Shown piece by piece: positions 34,636-45,300 of a DNA stretch of 64,000 nt. Both the position numbers and the translations under genes were made by a program. Positions within the stretch are counted from its first letter, which is position 1; the number at the start of each line of letters is the position of its first letter. The notes below the pieces were generated by a model, which did not search any database, was not told where the DNA came from, and saw only the letters and a program-made list of their open reading frames with translations. Origin of the DNA: Isoetes taiwanensis (Eukaryota > Streptophyta > Lycopodiopsida > Isoetales > Isoetaceae); contig JAJEKV010000036.1 of assembly GCA_021234155.1 (NCBI GenBank), positions 6,345,079 to 6,409,078 on the forward strand, read 5' to 3'.

Positions 34636-35465
34636 CCGTTGATTGATGGGGCCAACCCTTCAATATAGCCCTCCACTGCTCTCTTTTCATTCATACCTGG
34701 TACATACAGCCGCAGGCGCATAAATTCATCAGTGTAAGCCTGAACCGACATACCCTTCTGCTCTAACCTATAGAAGGTCTGAATTTGTTGGCATTTGTGT
34801 GCACGAGGCACATAATGCGACTTAAAAGCTTTTGCAAACTTTTTAAACTTGCACCTGCTTCTATCCAGATGCTTGGCTCTAGCATAGCCCTTCCACCAAA
34901 TACGGGCAGCTCATGTAAGGTTCATGGTTGCAACCTTTCCTGTATCCTTTTCTGTCATGCCATAGGATTTCCCAAATTCTTTCATTTCATCCAGCCAGGA
35001 CTCTGCATTCAGTCCGCCTCTAGATTTCCCGTCAAACTGGGCCAGTTTCCTATTCTTCCATATACTCGTTATGGCAGTATCAACCGTCTTGCGGTATTCC
35101 TTATCCCGGCGCTTTGCATGGTCACCAGCTGATACCGAAGACTCAGACGACGCAGAAGTGGCTGACTGTGAGGAGGTGGCGCTATCCCTAGAGGAACTGC
35201 GACGGCGTTTAGCATGGGGCCTCCCCTTTGCAGGGACAGAGCTGGTTTCAGGTGGGGACGGCTGCTGTGTAGGTGGACTTGGCGGTGGCGGAGGTAACTC
35301 CGGTCCGTCTTCTTGTATATGCTGGGGTGGATTGGTATGCAACACATGCGCCTGCAACTCGCCTAATTGCCTCTTCATTAGCATAAGTTCCTGTTCAGGT
35401 GTTAGTCTACTGGTATTGGAGGGCGTTTGCCATGCGGGGTTGCGTGCACCGTCTAAATCGAGCAT
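34620..35465 (-). pseudogene. Gypsy gag, frameshifted
   Basis: 35465-34911 opens MLDLDGARNPAWQTPSN, has a Pro-rich and Ser-rich linker and ends in a capsid-like start (FDGKSRGGLNAESWLDEMKE). After a shift, 34811-34620 continues with FYRLEQKGMSVQAYTDEFMR, a signature of the retrotransposon gag domain. The two halves are in different frames with about 100 bases between them that also contain stops, so gag is broken. Confidence 0.8.
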
Positions 35466-35727
35466 AAAAAAAAGGTATAAGCAGAATTATAGCACATTTA
35501 ATCTCACGAAATTATCATTTCGGATAGGGTAGAGAGAGAATACAAGAAAAAGTATAACGGCAAAGATTCTTATTACAGAAGAAAACTGTTATTTCATTAA
35601 AGTTCCACACCTTAGTACTGCCAAAAGTTGATACAAGAGTATGATACAAGGACAAACATGATACAGCGGAGATTTGAAGTTTAACTCACATACAACATAC
35701 AAAAACAACAAAACCGAAGAGACCGGC

Positions 35728-36213
35728 CTAGGGGTTCGCAAATGGGTACAAGATTGAGTAGCGAACACTTTCACGTATAGCCCTAACGAGCTTGTAACGT
35801 GCCCAGGCCTGAACTATAACAGATTGGTAATCCAGCGTTGGGCTAATAATAAGGAGATTGAAAAGCCTCCTTAATGCATAGAAGATTTGCCACAGGTGGT
35901 CGTTGGCATCCTCGAAAGCCTCGTGCCTGGACATATCCCAATAGTCCCATGTGCGGCGAAGGGTTTGCTTCAGGTCGTCGTAGGCTCGTTCCCTGAGAAT
36001 GTTAACTATCTCCATCCCTTTTGCTGGATCATAGGGCTCCCGGTGGCTGGGTTCCATCTCGTAACCTTCGATCCCCATTTCAGGTACTCCCCATATCTTT
36101 GGCCATAGTCCTGGAGGCTGGCCTGGAGCATCCCTCCTTATCAGGTCGGTAATTCTCTCTTCATATTCTTCGAGTGTTTCTTCTGCAAGACGATAGAAAT
36201 GAATATAGAACAT
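35728..36213 (-). CDS. Extra ORF in gypsy leader (161 aa), unknown
   Basis: Sense-oriented ORF between the primer site and gag. It is rich in Arg, Glu, Tyr and Trp (TLEEYEERITDLIRRDAPGQ, then TWDYWDMSRHEAFEDANDHL) and is probably mostly helical. No transmembrane segment or known domain. It is intact from its start to a stop 260 bases before gag. Additional ORFs in this position are known in some plant gypsy lineages, but I cannot assign this one. Confidence 0.5.
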   Translation of the reverse strand: MFYIHFYRLAEETLEEYEERITDLIRRDAPGQPPGLWPKIWGVPEMGIEGYEMEPSHREPYDPAKGMEIVNILRERAYDDLKQTLRRTWDYWDMSRHEAFEDANDHLWQIFYALRRLFNLLIISPTLDYQSVIVQAWARYKLVRAIRESVRYSILYPFANP

Positions 36214-36406
36214 TGAACAATTTCGTTATGCCCTAAACTCTAATAGATAGATGAACACATTTTGGACAAGAAGAATTTTAATTGTATTTATTGAGACAAC
36301 AGTCACAATTGAGAAAAAGATGGTATATCATAACTGTAGAATGGCCAAAGATATGGCTAAACCAAAATTCTATCGATAGGCAATACAATATGCATAATAC
36401 AATTAT

Positions 36407-37043
36407 TTAAGAGCTAGGTCCTCCTTCTTCATTCATAGGTCGAGGAGGTGGTGGCGGTGGTCGGTGTCGTAGCAGAGTCACCCCTGGGTCTACTGTGGCA
36501 GCCGCAATGGATGCAACCTCTGGCAGATAGGCAACAGCCAATGGGGCCGCCGTCAGGAGCTTCATACTCATCCAAGGTGCAATGTCTTCGCCCCAAGGCG
36601 TCGGGGGCAAGGTCCCGCCACGCAGTACATAAGTAAACGCACGATAGGGGAAGCTTCTTGTGCCCGCCAATGTGGAAAGGGCAACGAAGGGTCCACCATG
36701 AAGCTCGACCTCCGCCCTAAATCTCGGCTATAAAAAGGACTTGCCCCTGTCGAAAAGCTGATAAGAAAAAGCGAGTAAGGTGGTTTCCCAGAACCTTCCC
36801 TTGCGGGGTCTCTGACGTGGCCACCTCCTTATCTAAGTCCATAGGGACTTCTTCCTCCTTTAGTTCCTGCTGCTCTTCCTTCAAATGAGCAGGATTATGG
36901 TATAGGTCCTCTCCCTCTTCATCCGAATCGGAAGGAACCTCAACCATGTTAATATTTGGAACATGAGGTCCCATAGCTATAAAGGCATCCGGTGAGGGTT
37001 GAGAGGCCGGTTCCTGCATCACCAGTTCCCGAAGCCGTAGCAA
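36407..37043 (-). pseudogene. Extra ORF fragments in gypsy leader
   Basis: Two sense-oriented frames (37043-36717 and 36670-36407). The first is acidic (SDSDEEGEDLYHNP, EEEVPMDLDKEV); the second is Pro-rich at its end (RHRPPPPPPRP). They may be linker regions of one larger leader protein joined to the frames at 37.9-37.1 and 36.2-35.7 kb. No domain recognised. Confidence 0.35.
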
Positions 37044-37067
37044 AGTCTCAACCGGCTCTATGGTCTC

Positions 37068-37937
37068 TTAGCGGAACTGGAGTAGCTGCTGCACCTCTGG
37101 GGGAAGCTCAATAGGAGCGAAGTCGATGAAATCATCCATACAATACTCCGCTAGCTCATAAAGCACATGGTCCTTACGCCGGCGCTTAAATCCGGCCACT
37201 ATGTGATAGGTCCAGATGATATCATCCAAGAGAAGATACTCTTGCCCTTGGTGATAAATGACGGGAAGGGCATCTAGCCCTGACAAGCGTGCAGCTTGCT
37301 CTCGGTGTGGTGGCATCTCCTCTGCCAATTGCTTCCAACGGGCAAAGTCATCCATGCCTATATGTTCGTCTTCCCCCTCCTCGGAAGATTCAGGAAGTTT
37401 GCCTTCCTCTGCAGGCAAAGTCTCATCCTCAACGTATTGATCCATGAGGATAGCTAGGGCAAAGGCAACTTCAAGATATTGCCGCCCCTGATGCTGTACA
37501 ACAGGCAGGTGCTTGCCCCATCTGAGCTTTCCTTTCAGCACATCATACGCATGGGTGTCACCCCCTAGCATATCCCGGACCACATCCCGTTCTAGATACA
37601 ACTGGGGAGGATCCCCAAGAGGGATACACAAAGGAAGCATCTCCTCCATGTAAAAGTCTAAGAACCCGGCATAATCGGGGTGCCGCTGCATATTAGTGAT
37701 GAGGTCTAGGCACTGGCATAGGAAGGGCCGCAACAACTTGCGGATCCCAATGCTCTCCGTCTTGATACCATGCAAGAAGGTCGGTGGCTGCCATGGCGCT
37801 AGAAGGAAGGAGGAAGCAAGAAAAACAGATATGACAAATGAAATGAAACTTTGAAGATCCTTTTTAACCCTTTTTATTATGCTGACGTCAGCATTTTCGT
37901 ATTTAACACAAAATAAAAGGTTCTTAATACAAAACAA
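37068..37937 (-). CDS. Extra ORF in gypsy leader (up to 289 aa), unknown
   Basis: Sense-oriented frame upstream of gag. The convincing part begins near WQPPTFLHGIKTESIGIRKL. It has an internal repeat: LPVVQHQGRQYLEVAFALA and LPVIYHQGQEYLLLDDIIW, about 90 residues apart, each after a Gly/Arg-rich stretch. Between them lies an acidic segment (ESSEEGEDEH). It is not envelope-like: no signal peptide or clear membrane anchor near the C-terminus. I do not recognise the family. The first 40 codons may be leader sequence. Confidence 0.5.
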   Translation of the reverse strand: MFCIKNLLFCVKYENADVSIIKRVKKDLQSFISFVISVFLASSFLLAPWQPPTFLHGIKTESIGIRKLLRPFLCQCLDLITNMQRHPDYAGFLDFYMEEMLPLCIPLGDPPQLYLERDVVRDMLGGDTHAYDVLKGKLRWGKHLPVVQHQGRQYLEVAFALAILMDQYVEDETLPAEEGKLPESSEEGEDEHIGMDDFARWKQLAEEMPPHREQAARLSGLDALPVIYHQGQEYLLLDDIIWTYHIVAGFKRRRKDHVLYELAEYCMDDFIDFAPIELPPEVQQLLQFR

Positions 37938-38187
37938 AAAGTTTTTTTTTTATTAAATCTCAAAAAAAAATATTTACAATGCGGAACTCAGCAAAAAAAT
38001 GCTAAGGATGCTCCCCCCGAATCCTACGAGCGAGGGCTAAATCCTTAGGCATGATGGTGACCCTCTTCGGCGTGGATTGCAAAGATTGGCATCACCAAAA
38101 AGTGCCACTAGATAGGCCTCCGCAGCCTCTTGGAGTGCCAAAATGGCAAAAATGGAAGCGGAGGTCGGTTTTGAACTCTCGGCAATC

Positions 38188-39247
38188 TCAGAACCAACCT
38201 CCGAAGGGGAGCCCGTGATCGGGTTGGGTTGACTTCTCGAAACTTACGGATCTCCCGTAAGGCTTACTGCAGGGGGATGCTTGGTGAGGTTTCCTCTGTG
38301 GAGGAGGGTTTGCTGACCCTCTTTTGCAGTACGATCTTGGCCCCAACGGCTGGTCGGGACCCATCCACCCGCTGCTGCCTCCGACTGGTGCTCGCGTTCT
38401 TCCAAAAGCCCCGACAGTCTTTAGTTTTTCCTTGTATTGACTGCCGGACTTCCGGGCCACGGACTTCCTCTGGTGCTTAACGGTCGTGTGCTCCGTTGGA
38501 ATTGGGCCCTGCCCACTTCGGATATGCCCCTTCCCCACAGTGGGTTCGGCCGGGTCTTCGGGCCTTCTCCACCTTCTCCCGTTCGATCCTTTCCGCTGCT
38601 CTTCCGGAACTCGGGCTCTCCTAAGGTCTTCTTCAACTTTGAGCATAATGTTACGCTGCTGCGCGGCGAAGAAGTTCAGCGTGGTACCGATCGGGCCGCT
38701 GGGCCATGTCAATTTGGATTGTTATTAGATAGATATCGGGGGATCGCCCCCCCATATGAAGTCTGCGGAGTCTTCATCCCATCGGTATGGGGAATCTCAA
38801 TCGTACGCCATCTATCACGGCATGACCATCCCCAGGTACCCGGTACTCCTTGCCCCTCGAAAGCAGCCAGACGTATCTTTCGCTCTATCTCTCGGCGGTC
38901 ATCCTCCCCGGCCAAGTTTGGGCGGACGCGGGCCGGCCTCATCCCTTATGTCCCCTCCCGGTGTGTCCCTCACATTGGAGGGTAGAACTTAATCAACATC
39001 ATGACCAAGTCGGGTTGCTTTCGGCCATGGTGTAAGGGAGTCGGGCGAAGGTTCAGCCGGATCAAGAAACAGAGGAGAAGTGGTAAATGGGATAGGGAAT
39101 CCTATCATTGTTGTCAAACCTGTTTACTAGCTCGTCTAGAAGTATGTCAATCAAAGCAGGGTCGGTAGCCATATTCCGAGCGATCAAAGCATAAATCTGG
39201 GCGATAGTAAGGTTAGTGGGGTCAGGAGCACTCTTGGTGTTGGCCAT
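38188..39247 (-). pseudogene. Degraded leader ORFs of the gypsy element
   Basis: Sense frames 39247-39062 (MANTKSAPDPTNLTIAQIYA), 38942-38709 and 38712-38188 follow one another in different frames and are rich in Arg, Gly and Pro. They could be one former ORF broken by indels. The stretch from 39248 to 40020 shows no gene. Confidence 0.3.
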
Positions 39248-40020
39248 GGCTTATGGCGCTAAGGTCTAGAAGAGCAGGCGGTAGGGTGCTTGCGGCTAGG
39301 AAAGCGGGAGTGAAGGCGCTAGGGTTGGCGACGAACTAGGGTGATGGAATAAGGTCGAGTCGGCGGCTATGGCCGGGCGTCCGGATCCGGCGTGGCCGAA
39401 GCAAAGGCAAGAGGTAATATCCGTGAACGTGCCGGCTAACTTTTTTTTAAGTTTTTAATTTTTTCTTATTAACTTTTTATTTCTTTATTAAAAAAAGATA
39501 TTTATACCGGCAGAAATACGCTGAGACATACCGGCCGGGCGAGCGTACGATTCTCTACGCCTCCCACCGGTGGGGGGTCGACGAAAGGCAAGCGGTGCCC
39601 GGGTTGACTTTCAGGCCCGCGTTGACTCATGACAGTGACGGTCGAGGCGCCCGACTGCATTTTGGCTCTCCCACCTCGGACGCAAGGTTTACCTAAAAAT
39701 CAGCGGTACCGAGTTGACTTTTGGGCCTTCCCTTGACCATTTTCCCGCCGGCTAATTTCCATCCTAGGGTATTTGGGGGTGCGCCCGATCCAATGGAACC
39801 ACTTTTCCTTCATTTAAACTACCTACAAAATTTTATAATTCTTCCAAACTTGGGGCCTCCAGTCGCCCTAACTTCTTTAAAACTACAATTTCTTACTTTA
39901 ACCTAACACAAAACCAAACATCAAAGAGGACTAACAACACATTAACTTAGCCTCCTCCTAACTACCGAACTAACGAGTTAGTGTTTGGTCAGTGCTATGA
40001 TTTCGTGCAACCGAAATTAC

Positions 40021-40034
40021 GTCTCTGATACCAC
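40021..40034 (-). other. Primer-binding site (initiator tRNA-Met)
   Basis: On the minus strand TGGTATCAGAGAC starts one base after the 5' LTR. It matches the plant initiator-tRNA-Met primer site TGGTATCAGAGC in 11 bases. It confirms the minus orientation. Confidence 0.88.
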
Positions 40035-41640
40035 TGTGATGCTCCCTGAATATATACGACCCCCGGCCGTATACATACGGGGGCTTTCCCCTCCCATGGC
40101 AACCAACTTGCCATGAGCGGGGGCCCTCCGTCTCGACCGGGCCATCTACGAGAGATGCTCGGGTGAAGGTCACCGGAGGTGTCATTCGCCCACGCCGATG
40201 GGCTCCTACGCCGTGAAGCATGAATACAAGGGTTAGCACACAGCATAAAACATATAGAAATAACCACCACGAAGGGTGGCGCATCCATCCAAATAACAAC
40301 GACAAAGAATATGCATCTAAAACTAAGAAAACACCCCAAACCTCAGGTTCTACCCCGCTCGAGACTCCGGTGAGGATCGACCGACTACCGGGCCTCAAGA
40401 GATCTTCAGACCGAAGTCTTGGCATGGCGTTATCGGCATAGAACATCGGCTAGGGTTGTCCACTCCATCCGCCCCCTCCCGTGCACACTTTGCGGATGGG
40501 TCGATTCACGCTATGGTTTTCGCTATAGCCTTCCCGAGACGCAAACTCAAGGTATCACCCGCTTGAGTCTACTCTGTGGTTCATGACGCCCGGCCCGATG
40601 AGGCAGGTCGGGGAAGCGCCCCTTCCGTAAGAACAATGGTTCCATGGGTGAGCTAGAGAACACGTGCGCATCGCTGACCCCCCGCATCCGCACCCAACTT
40701 ACTCACCTAAATCTACTCAAAGTGCAAGATGCTCCATAACGGATCACACCTCTACACCCGGGAGTGTCGGACCCATACCGGCCCCTACGTGGACCGGCCA
40801 TCGGGGCCTAGCCCCATTGTAGGAGTCTCGGGGAGCCTTTTATGTTCGCGTGCAAGACCCCACCCCCACTTCACCATCGTGTCCCTTGTGCGGTGCTAAG
40901 CCCAGGACCATAGCATCTACGACCCGGTGGTCTCTTGTACACAGGCCGCATCTAATGGGAATATTACAGGGCTCTATCTAGGAGCATACTATCATACTTG
41001 AGCTCAGAGGTCTCTACCCCCCCTTTAAACCCCTGTTTAATGGAAACTACCGAAATACTTCATAGATACATCAACCAATTCCTTAACAGAGCACCATTCA
41101 TAATTGAAATGTAATCCTACTTACCAGAGAAGGGTTAATCTCAACAAAGGCAATCAGCAAAGAGAGTACTACAGTACTATCCTACAAAACACAAGCTAAA
41201 CTACTACTAACCCGTGTTTAAGTTGCGAATTATCGTGAGGGGCTTCCATAGTGCTGCAAGGTGGCAGCGTCAGCTAATGATTGTTCAGTGATTTGGTGAA
41301 GTCAGCAACAGTTCTTGGGCGCTCAACTTCTCCTTGGGCGCTCAGCTGGGTCGATTAAGGTTGATATGGGGGTGGTGATCCACCTAATTGGATCCAATTA
41401 GCATTTACCATGCTGGCCAATCGAGTTTGGCCAGGTGGTGCCTTCCCAAACCATAATTAGCTTGATTATTATTAATTTCCTTAATCATAGGTTATTATCC
41501 TTAATGTTTTAATTAACATAGCTAATTAAATCCCTTTTAGGTCAACCCCCTAGGTTACCATACCCCATGGTGGCGTATCTATACTGGGTGACGTGTCAAT
41601 GTATTTATACATATACCATATAAATACTTGGAACGTCACA
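40035..41640 (-). repeat. 5' LTR of the gypsy element
   Basis: 1606 bases with ends TGTGA...TCACA. It is nearly identical to the 3' LTR over its left-end half on the minus strand (41.0-41.6 kb), while 40.0-40.9 kb shows many one- and two-base indels against 28.6-29.5 kb. TATA-like sequences lie near the outer end. Confidence 0.92.
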
Positions 41641-41678
41641 CCAATAATTGACATCAATAATTTTTCACCACTATAAAA
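41641..41678 (+). promoter_or_regulatory. Promoter of small gene C, cut by the gypsy insertion
   Basis: CCAATAAT 41641-41648, CATCAATAATT 41652-41662, TATAAAA 41672-41678, then CATTC at 41691. Same boxes and order as for genes A and B. CCAAT is also the duplicated target site, so everything upstream of the box is now LTR. Confidence 0.75.
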
Positions 41679-41702
41679 GCAGCTCCACTGCATTCATCTC
41701 TC

Positions 41703-41954
41703 ATGGCTTCCTTGCCGGATCGTCAGGAGAACATCCGATCCTTCAAGTGCTACTTGAGCTACAACGATATTAACCAGTGCTATATGAATGGTGTTAGTCT
41801 TGATCCATGGCTCCAGTCCAAAGCAGATGGACCTGCGAGTGCTTGCAGGAAGCTCATTCATGTTGTGGTCCACCAGATTGGCTTCCCCGATCGTGAGATC
41901 TTTGAGCTGAATGGCATCGCCTTGGCAGGCGTTAATGAAAGTGAATCGTTGTAG
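41703..41954 (+). CDS. Small paralogous protein C (83 aa), unknown family
   Basis: The ATG lies 25 bases after the TATA box. The protein reads MASLPDRQENIRSFKCYL, then INQCYMNGVSLDPWL, then HVVVHQIGFPDREIFELNGI, and an acidic end. It carries the C-x9-C, GVSLDPW and His positions of genes A and B and is closest to A in the SLDPWL block. The frame is intact. Before the gypsy insertion it stood about 0.3 kb downstream of gene B in the same orientation. Convergent with the long minus gene at 42383, with palindromes between them. Confidence 0.7.
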   Translation: MASLPDRQENIRSFKCYLSYNDINQCYMNGVSLDPWLQSKADGPASACRKLIHVVVHQIGFPDREIFELNGIALAGVNESESL

Positions 41955-42127
41955 ACTTCGGATATGATAATGTACCGACAAGGATATAATAATGTTGTAA
42001 GGATGTAATAAGCATAGTCAATATTATATAATGTAACGCACTGAGTAATTCGAGGGTTCCGCTCTTTGATCTCCCTTTGCCGCACCTCCACTTCACTTCA
42101 TGTTTGATGACGTTTACTCGCTAGTAG

Positions 42128-42265
42128 ATTGGGCCGCCCAATTTGTGGCCGAGGATGTTTTAAGGTCTCAAGTTAACGTTACAACAAGATTGGTCGTGAA
42201 ATAAATTAAATTAAAGGTTTTAGTATCTACGGGTAACCAAATTGGGCGCCCGCCCAATTTGGTTA
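42128..42265. repeat. GC palindromes between convergent genes
   Basis: 42128-42145 is a shortened copy (ATTGGGC-CGCCCAATTT). 42234-42265 is the longest in the window: arms of 15 bases (TAACCAAATTGGGCG and CGCCCAATTTGGTTA) around CC. They lie 174-311 bases after gene C and 118-255 bases after the long minus gene, so one palindrome flanks both 3' ends. Confidence 0.88.
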
Positions 42266-42382
42266 GCAAAGTAAACTAGAGAATTTGAAGACAAGGAAAT
42301 GAGTGGAACCTTATCATTTCTGAAAAAGAAGTAATTACAAATGTTCATAACATATTTCACATATTTTGAAATCATAAATCAC

Positions 42383-45300
42383 TCATTCGTCTGGAGGCAC
42401 CTCTTCTGAATGATCCTTGCTGGGTTCTTCATGCTGGGGCGGAGGTTGTTGTGCTGCCTCTTTGATATTTTCCATTCTTTGCCTAAAATCTTCGACCCCC
42501 AGTTCCTCATTCTCCTCATCTGCATCCTGATTGTCTTCTGTGTTCGCGACCTCTTCCTCTACATCTTGACCGCTCAATGTGTTGGGGACCACATCCTCTC
42601 CATCCCGATTGTCCTCTTCCCTGTGTTTCCATGACAACGATGTGGACTCTGGGATCCCTAGCAACCTCTTCCTCGAACTTTGAGGTCGCCTCAATCATGT
42701 CCTGAGTATTCACCAGTGCCGTCCCTGCCAGTGCGTTGATGTTCTCTTTTCTTCTCCTAAATAGTTCCAAATCCTGAGAGCCAAGGGCCGCTGCCTTTTT
42801 GAGCTCTACTTGAATCGAGCTCTTGTCCTGTCTCAGAATGGATTGCACTTCGTTTATGGTTGTAGAGGAGAACGGACAAGGTGTCTCAGGAGCAGGAAGC
42901 TGAGGCTGAGGAACATTTTTGGAAGTAGAGGCCTTCTTCTTTCCCTCTTTGATCTTTTGTAGTGCCCGAGCTCTTGATTTTTTCTCGTCTAACATGACAT
43001 CGAGTTGCTCGAATATCTGTACAAGCTTAATTTCCAGCTTCTCGTCTGTCTCAAAAGACAATGTTTTATAGCCCTCGCACACTGCAGCTCGGCTAAAAGC
43101 ACCACCGGAAAAGAAGTCGAGAACAGTGCAACCTTCCAACATCAACTTCTGTACTAGATAGGTGCACGTCCTACTTTCCAACCGATTCTCGCGACGAGTA
43201 CTCCTCCCCACTCGGGCTGCACCCTTGTCGCACCAAGGACGATACAGCCAATAAGCTGCAGGGAAAACAAATGTTAGAAACATTCATAGTCAACAACAAA
43301 ATTGGGCGGGCGCCCAATTTAAAATGCATACCTGCTGCACACTCATGATCAGGCAAATTCTTTTCGATGTCCTGTTTTTCTCGTAAATGCTTGGGAAACT
43401 TAGCATATTGCTTTGGATGGTCGGAATTGCGAAGCAAATATTTATTTCTGTACGGATGATATGGAGCCGCTCGCGTCTCGGCAACATACATTAGCAGGAC
43501 AAGACATTGCAACTCTCGAACTTTAGAGGTAGAAGCGATTCGCCGGGGTCCTGGTAGGAACTAACCCAAAACACACCGCCACCGTCTATTGTCTTCATGG
43601 CGGATAGGCACTCATTGAGGCGGTCCGGGGTAATAAATATAGCTATCCAGTAAAGCTGCTGGTCCGTCATCGTGCTGACCTGGTCAAGGAATTTTTCATA
43701 ATCTTCCTTTGGCCATTTCTTTGTATATCTGAAGTCGCATCCAATGAAGCGGGCAGAAGTGTTTACCACGTCCACGCACAAACCTCGCGGACTAACGTGG
43801 AAACACTTGAACGGTTTGCCACCCTCCTCAACCGCCCAAGAAGATATTCATCTACTTTGTCAGAGGGACTCGAAAGCTTTCCTTCTCCATCTCTTTGCGC
43901 CCTTCGCCCATCCACCGATACTCTTGGCGAACATAAGCATCGATTCTCGTGAATATGGGATGAGCTTGCCTCAAGGCAGCCATGTCTTGAAAAGGAAGTT
44001 TCTTCACTTCCTTCATGTATCCCGACAAGGGCCTGCTCCATTGTTCCAATCTTCTTCAGCTCCAAGGCTCTGACTTTCATGGCACGTCTCCCAGTATAAT
44101 CCTTGCTTCCCTTCAGGAATGTGGTGCCATCCTTGATCTCCTTCAGCAGCCTTTGCAGATCTAGAGGATGCATGGACTTTAATGGGCTTACGTGGAATTG
44201 TTGGTGAAAAGTCTAAGCCTATCTTTCACTTCAATTCTTTCTCCCTTTCGCCCTTCAACCGGTCTTCGTGAGAATAATGGGGCAACTTAGGTGCACATTG
44301 ACCACGCATTCGTTATCAAGATATACAAAGTGGTCATAGTCAATGATAGTAGACTTTTTAATCGCTTGCGCTTACGACTTTCCAATCCTCGCATGACACG
44401 TAAGGCATTAGATAAGGCCCATACACATCATCTTAATTTGCTTGCACTAGAAGTCCTTAATTGGTTACCACTTCAAAACCATCCGACACCGAAAGTTGAA
44501 TAAGGGCGCCAATTTTCAACGGGTCCCAAATAGGGCGGGCCCAATTTGCACTTTTCGCCAGGAAATTACCACCAATTTGAAAAGAGTGTCAATACCTGAA
44601 ATTGGGTGGGCTTCAATTTGGAACCGTGGATAGCACTTAACCGCCGAAATAATGGTGGTAGTGCACTCACGTAATAAGCTCCACCAGATGGAGTGCCCGC
44701 GTTTGCCCTTTTTAGGCTTCCCGTAGAATGCCCACCGTTTTGTCGCTGAATTTCTTCAAGAATACTTCTTCGTGTATAGTCTTCTTTGTTATATCATTAT
44801 TCTCCGGGCCGACATGAACGCATTCGATTCTTTGTGAGATTTCACGCCAGGACTTCAGATTTCCTTTTGGCATAGAAAAGAATATCGGTTACGCCAAGTG
44901 CTTCCTTTCAGGATGCCATGCCAAAGCTTGTGTGACAAGCAGTTGAGCAACCGTGGTCGTATGGTTGCCATTTACAATAAAAAATTCTGCATTTTGCAAG
45001 TCCTCTGCCTTCTTCCACTTAATTGCTCGCCCTGTCTGTGGATCGAACGGCACAACATCAGCACAGGGAGGGTGCATCTGATGGCTGATAAACGATTCGT
45101 AGAGAGTGTCCAAGTGCTCGGGAGTTATGACCCTACAAGTCATATTTTGGGGCTTTATGCATCTTGAACACATCGACTTCAATTTCAAAGCCCACCCCCA
45201 GAGGGTAGATTCTCTCCCGTGTGCTTGATGCTTGCTATGGCGCTGTGACAACTCATATCCGCTCTCTGTGTGTGACGCCGCCACCGGATGGAGTGAACTT

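Larger units (their letters stand above)
28588..41640 (-). mobile_element. Ty3/gypsy chromovirus, 13 kb, with extra ORFs
   Basis: The minus-strand element has a 5' LTR (41640-40035), a primer-binding site, a long leader with extra ORFs (about 39.3-35.7 kb), gag (35465-34620), pol with protease, RT, RNase H, integrase and chromodomain (34635-30676), a polypurine tract and a 3' LTR (30185-28588). The target-site duplication is CCAAT (28583-28587 and 41641-41645). Order PR-RT-RH-INT identifies Ty3/gypsy; the C-terminal chromodomain identifies a chromovirus. Pol is interrupted by a frameshift, an amber codon and an altered RT active site, so the copy is dead. The insertion split the promoter of small gene C from its upstream DNA. 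Confidence 0.93.

Noticed and set aside
37068-37937. Gypsy leader ORF as an envelope gene
   Set aside because: It lies before gag, not after pol, and shows no signal peptide or membrane anchor.
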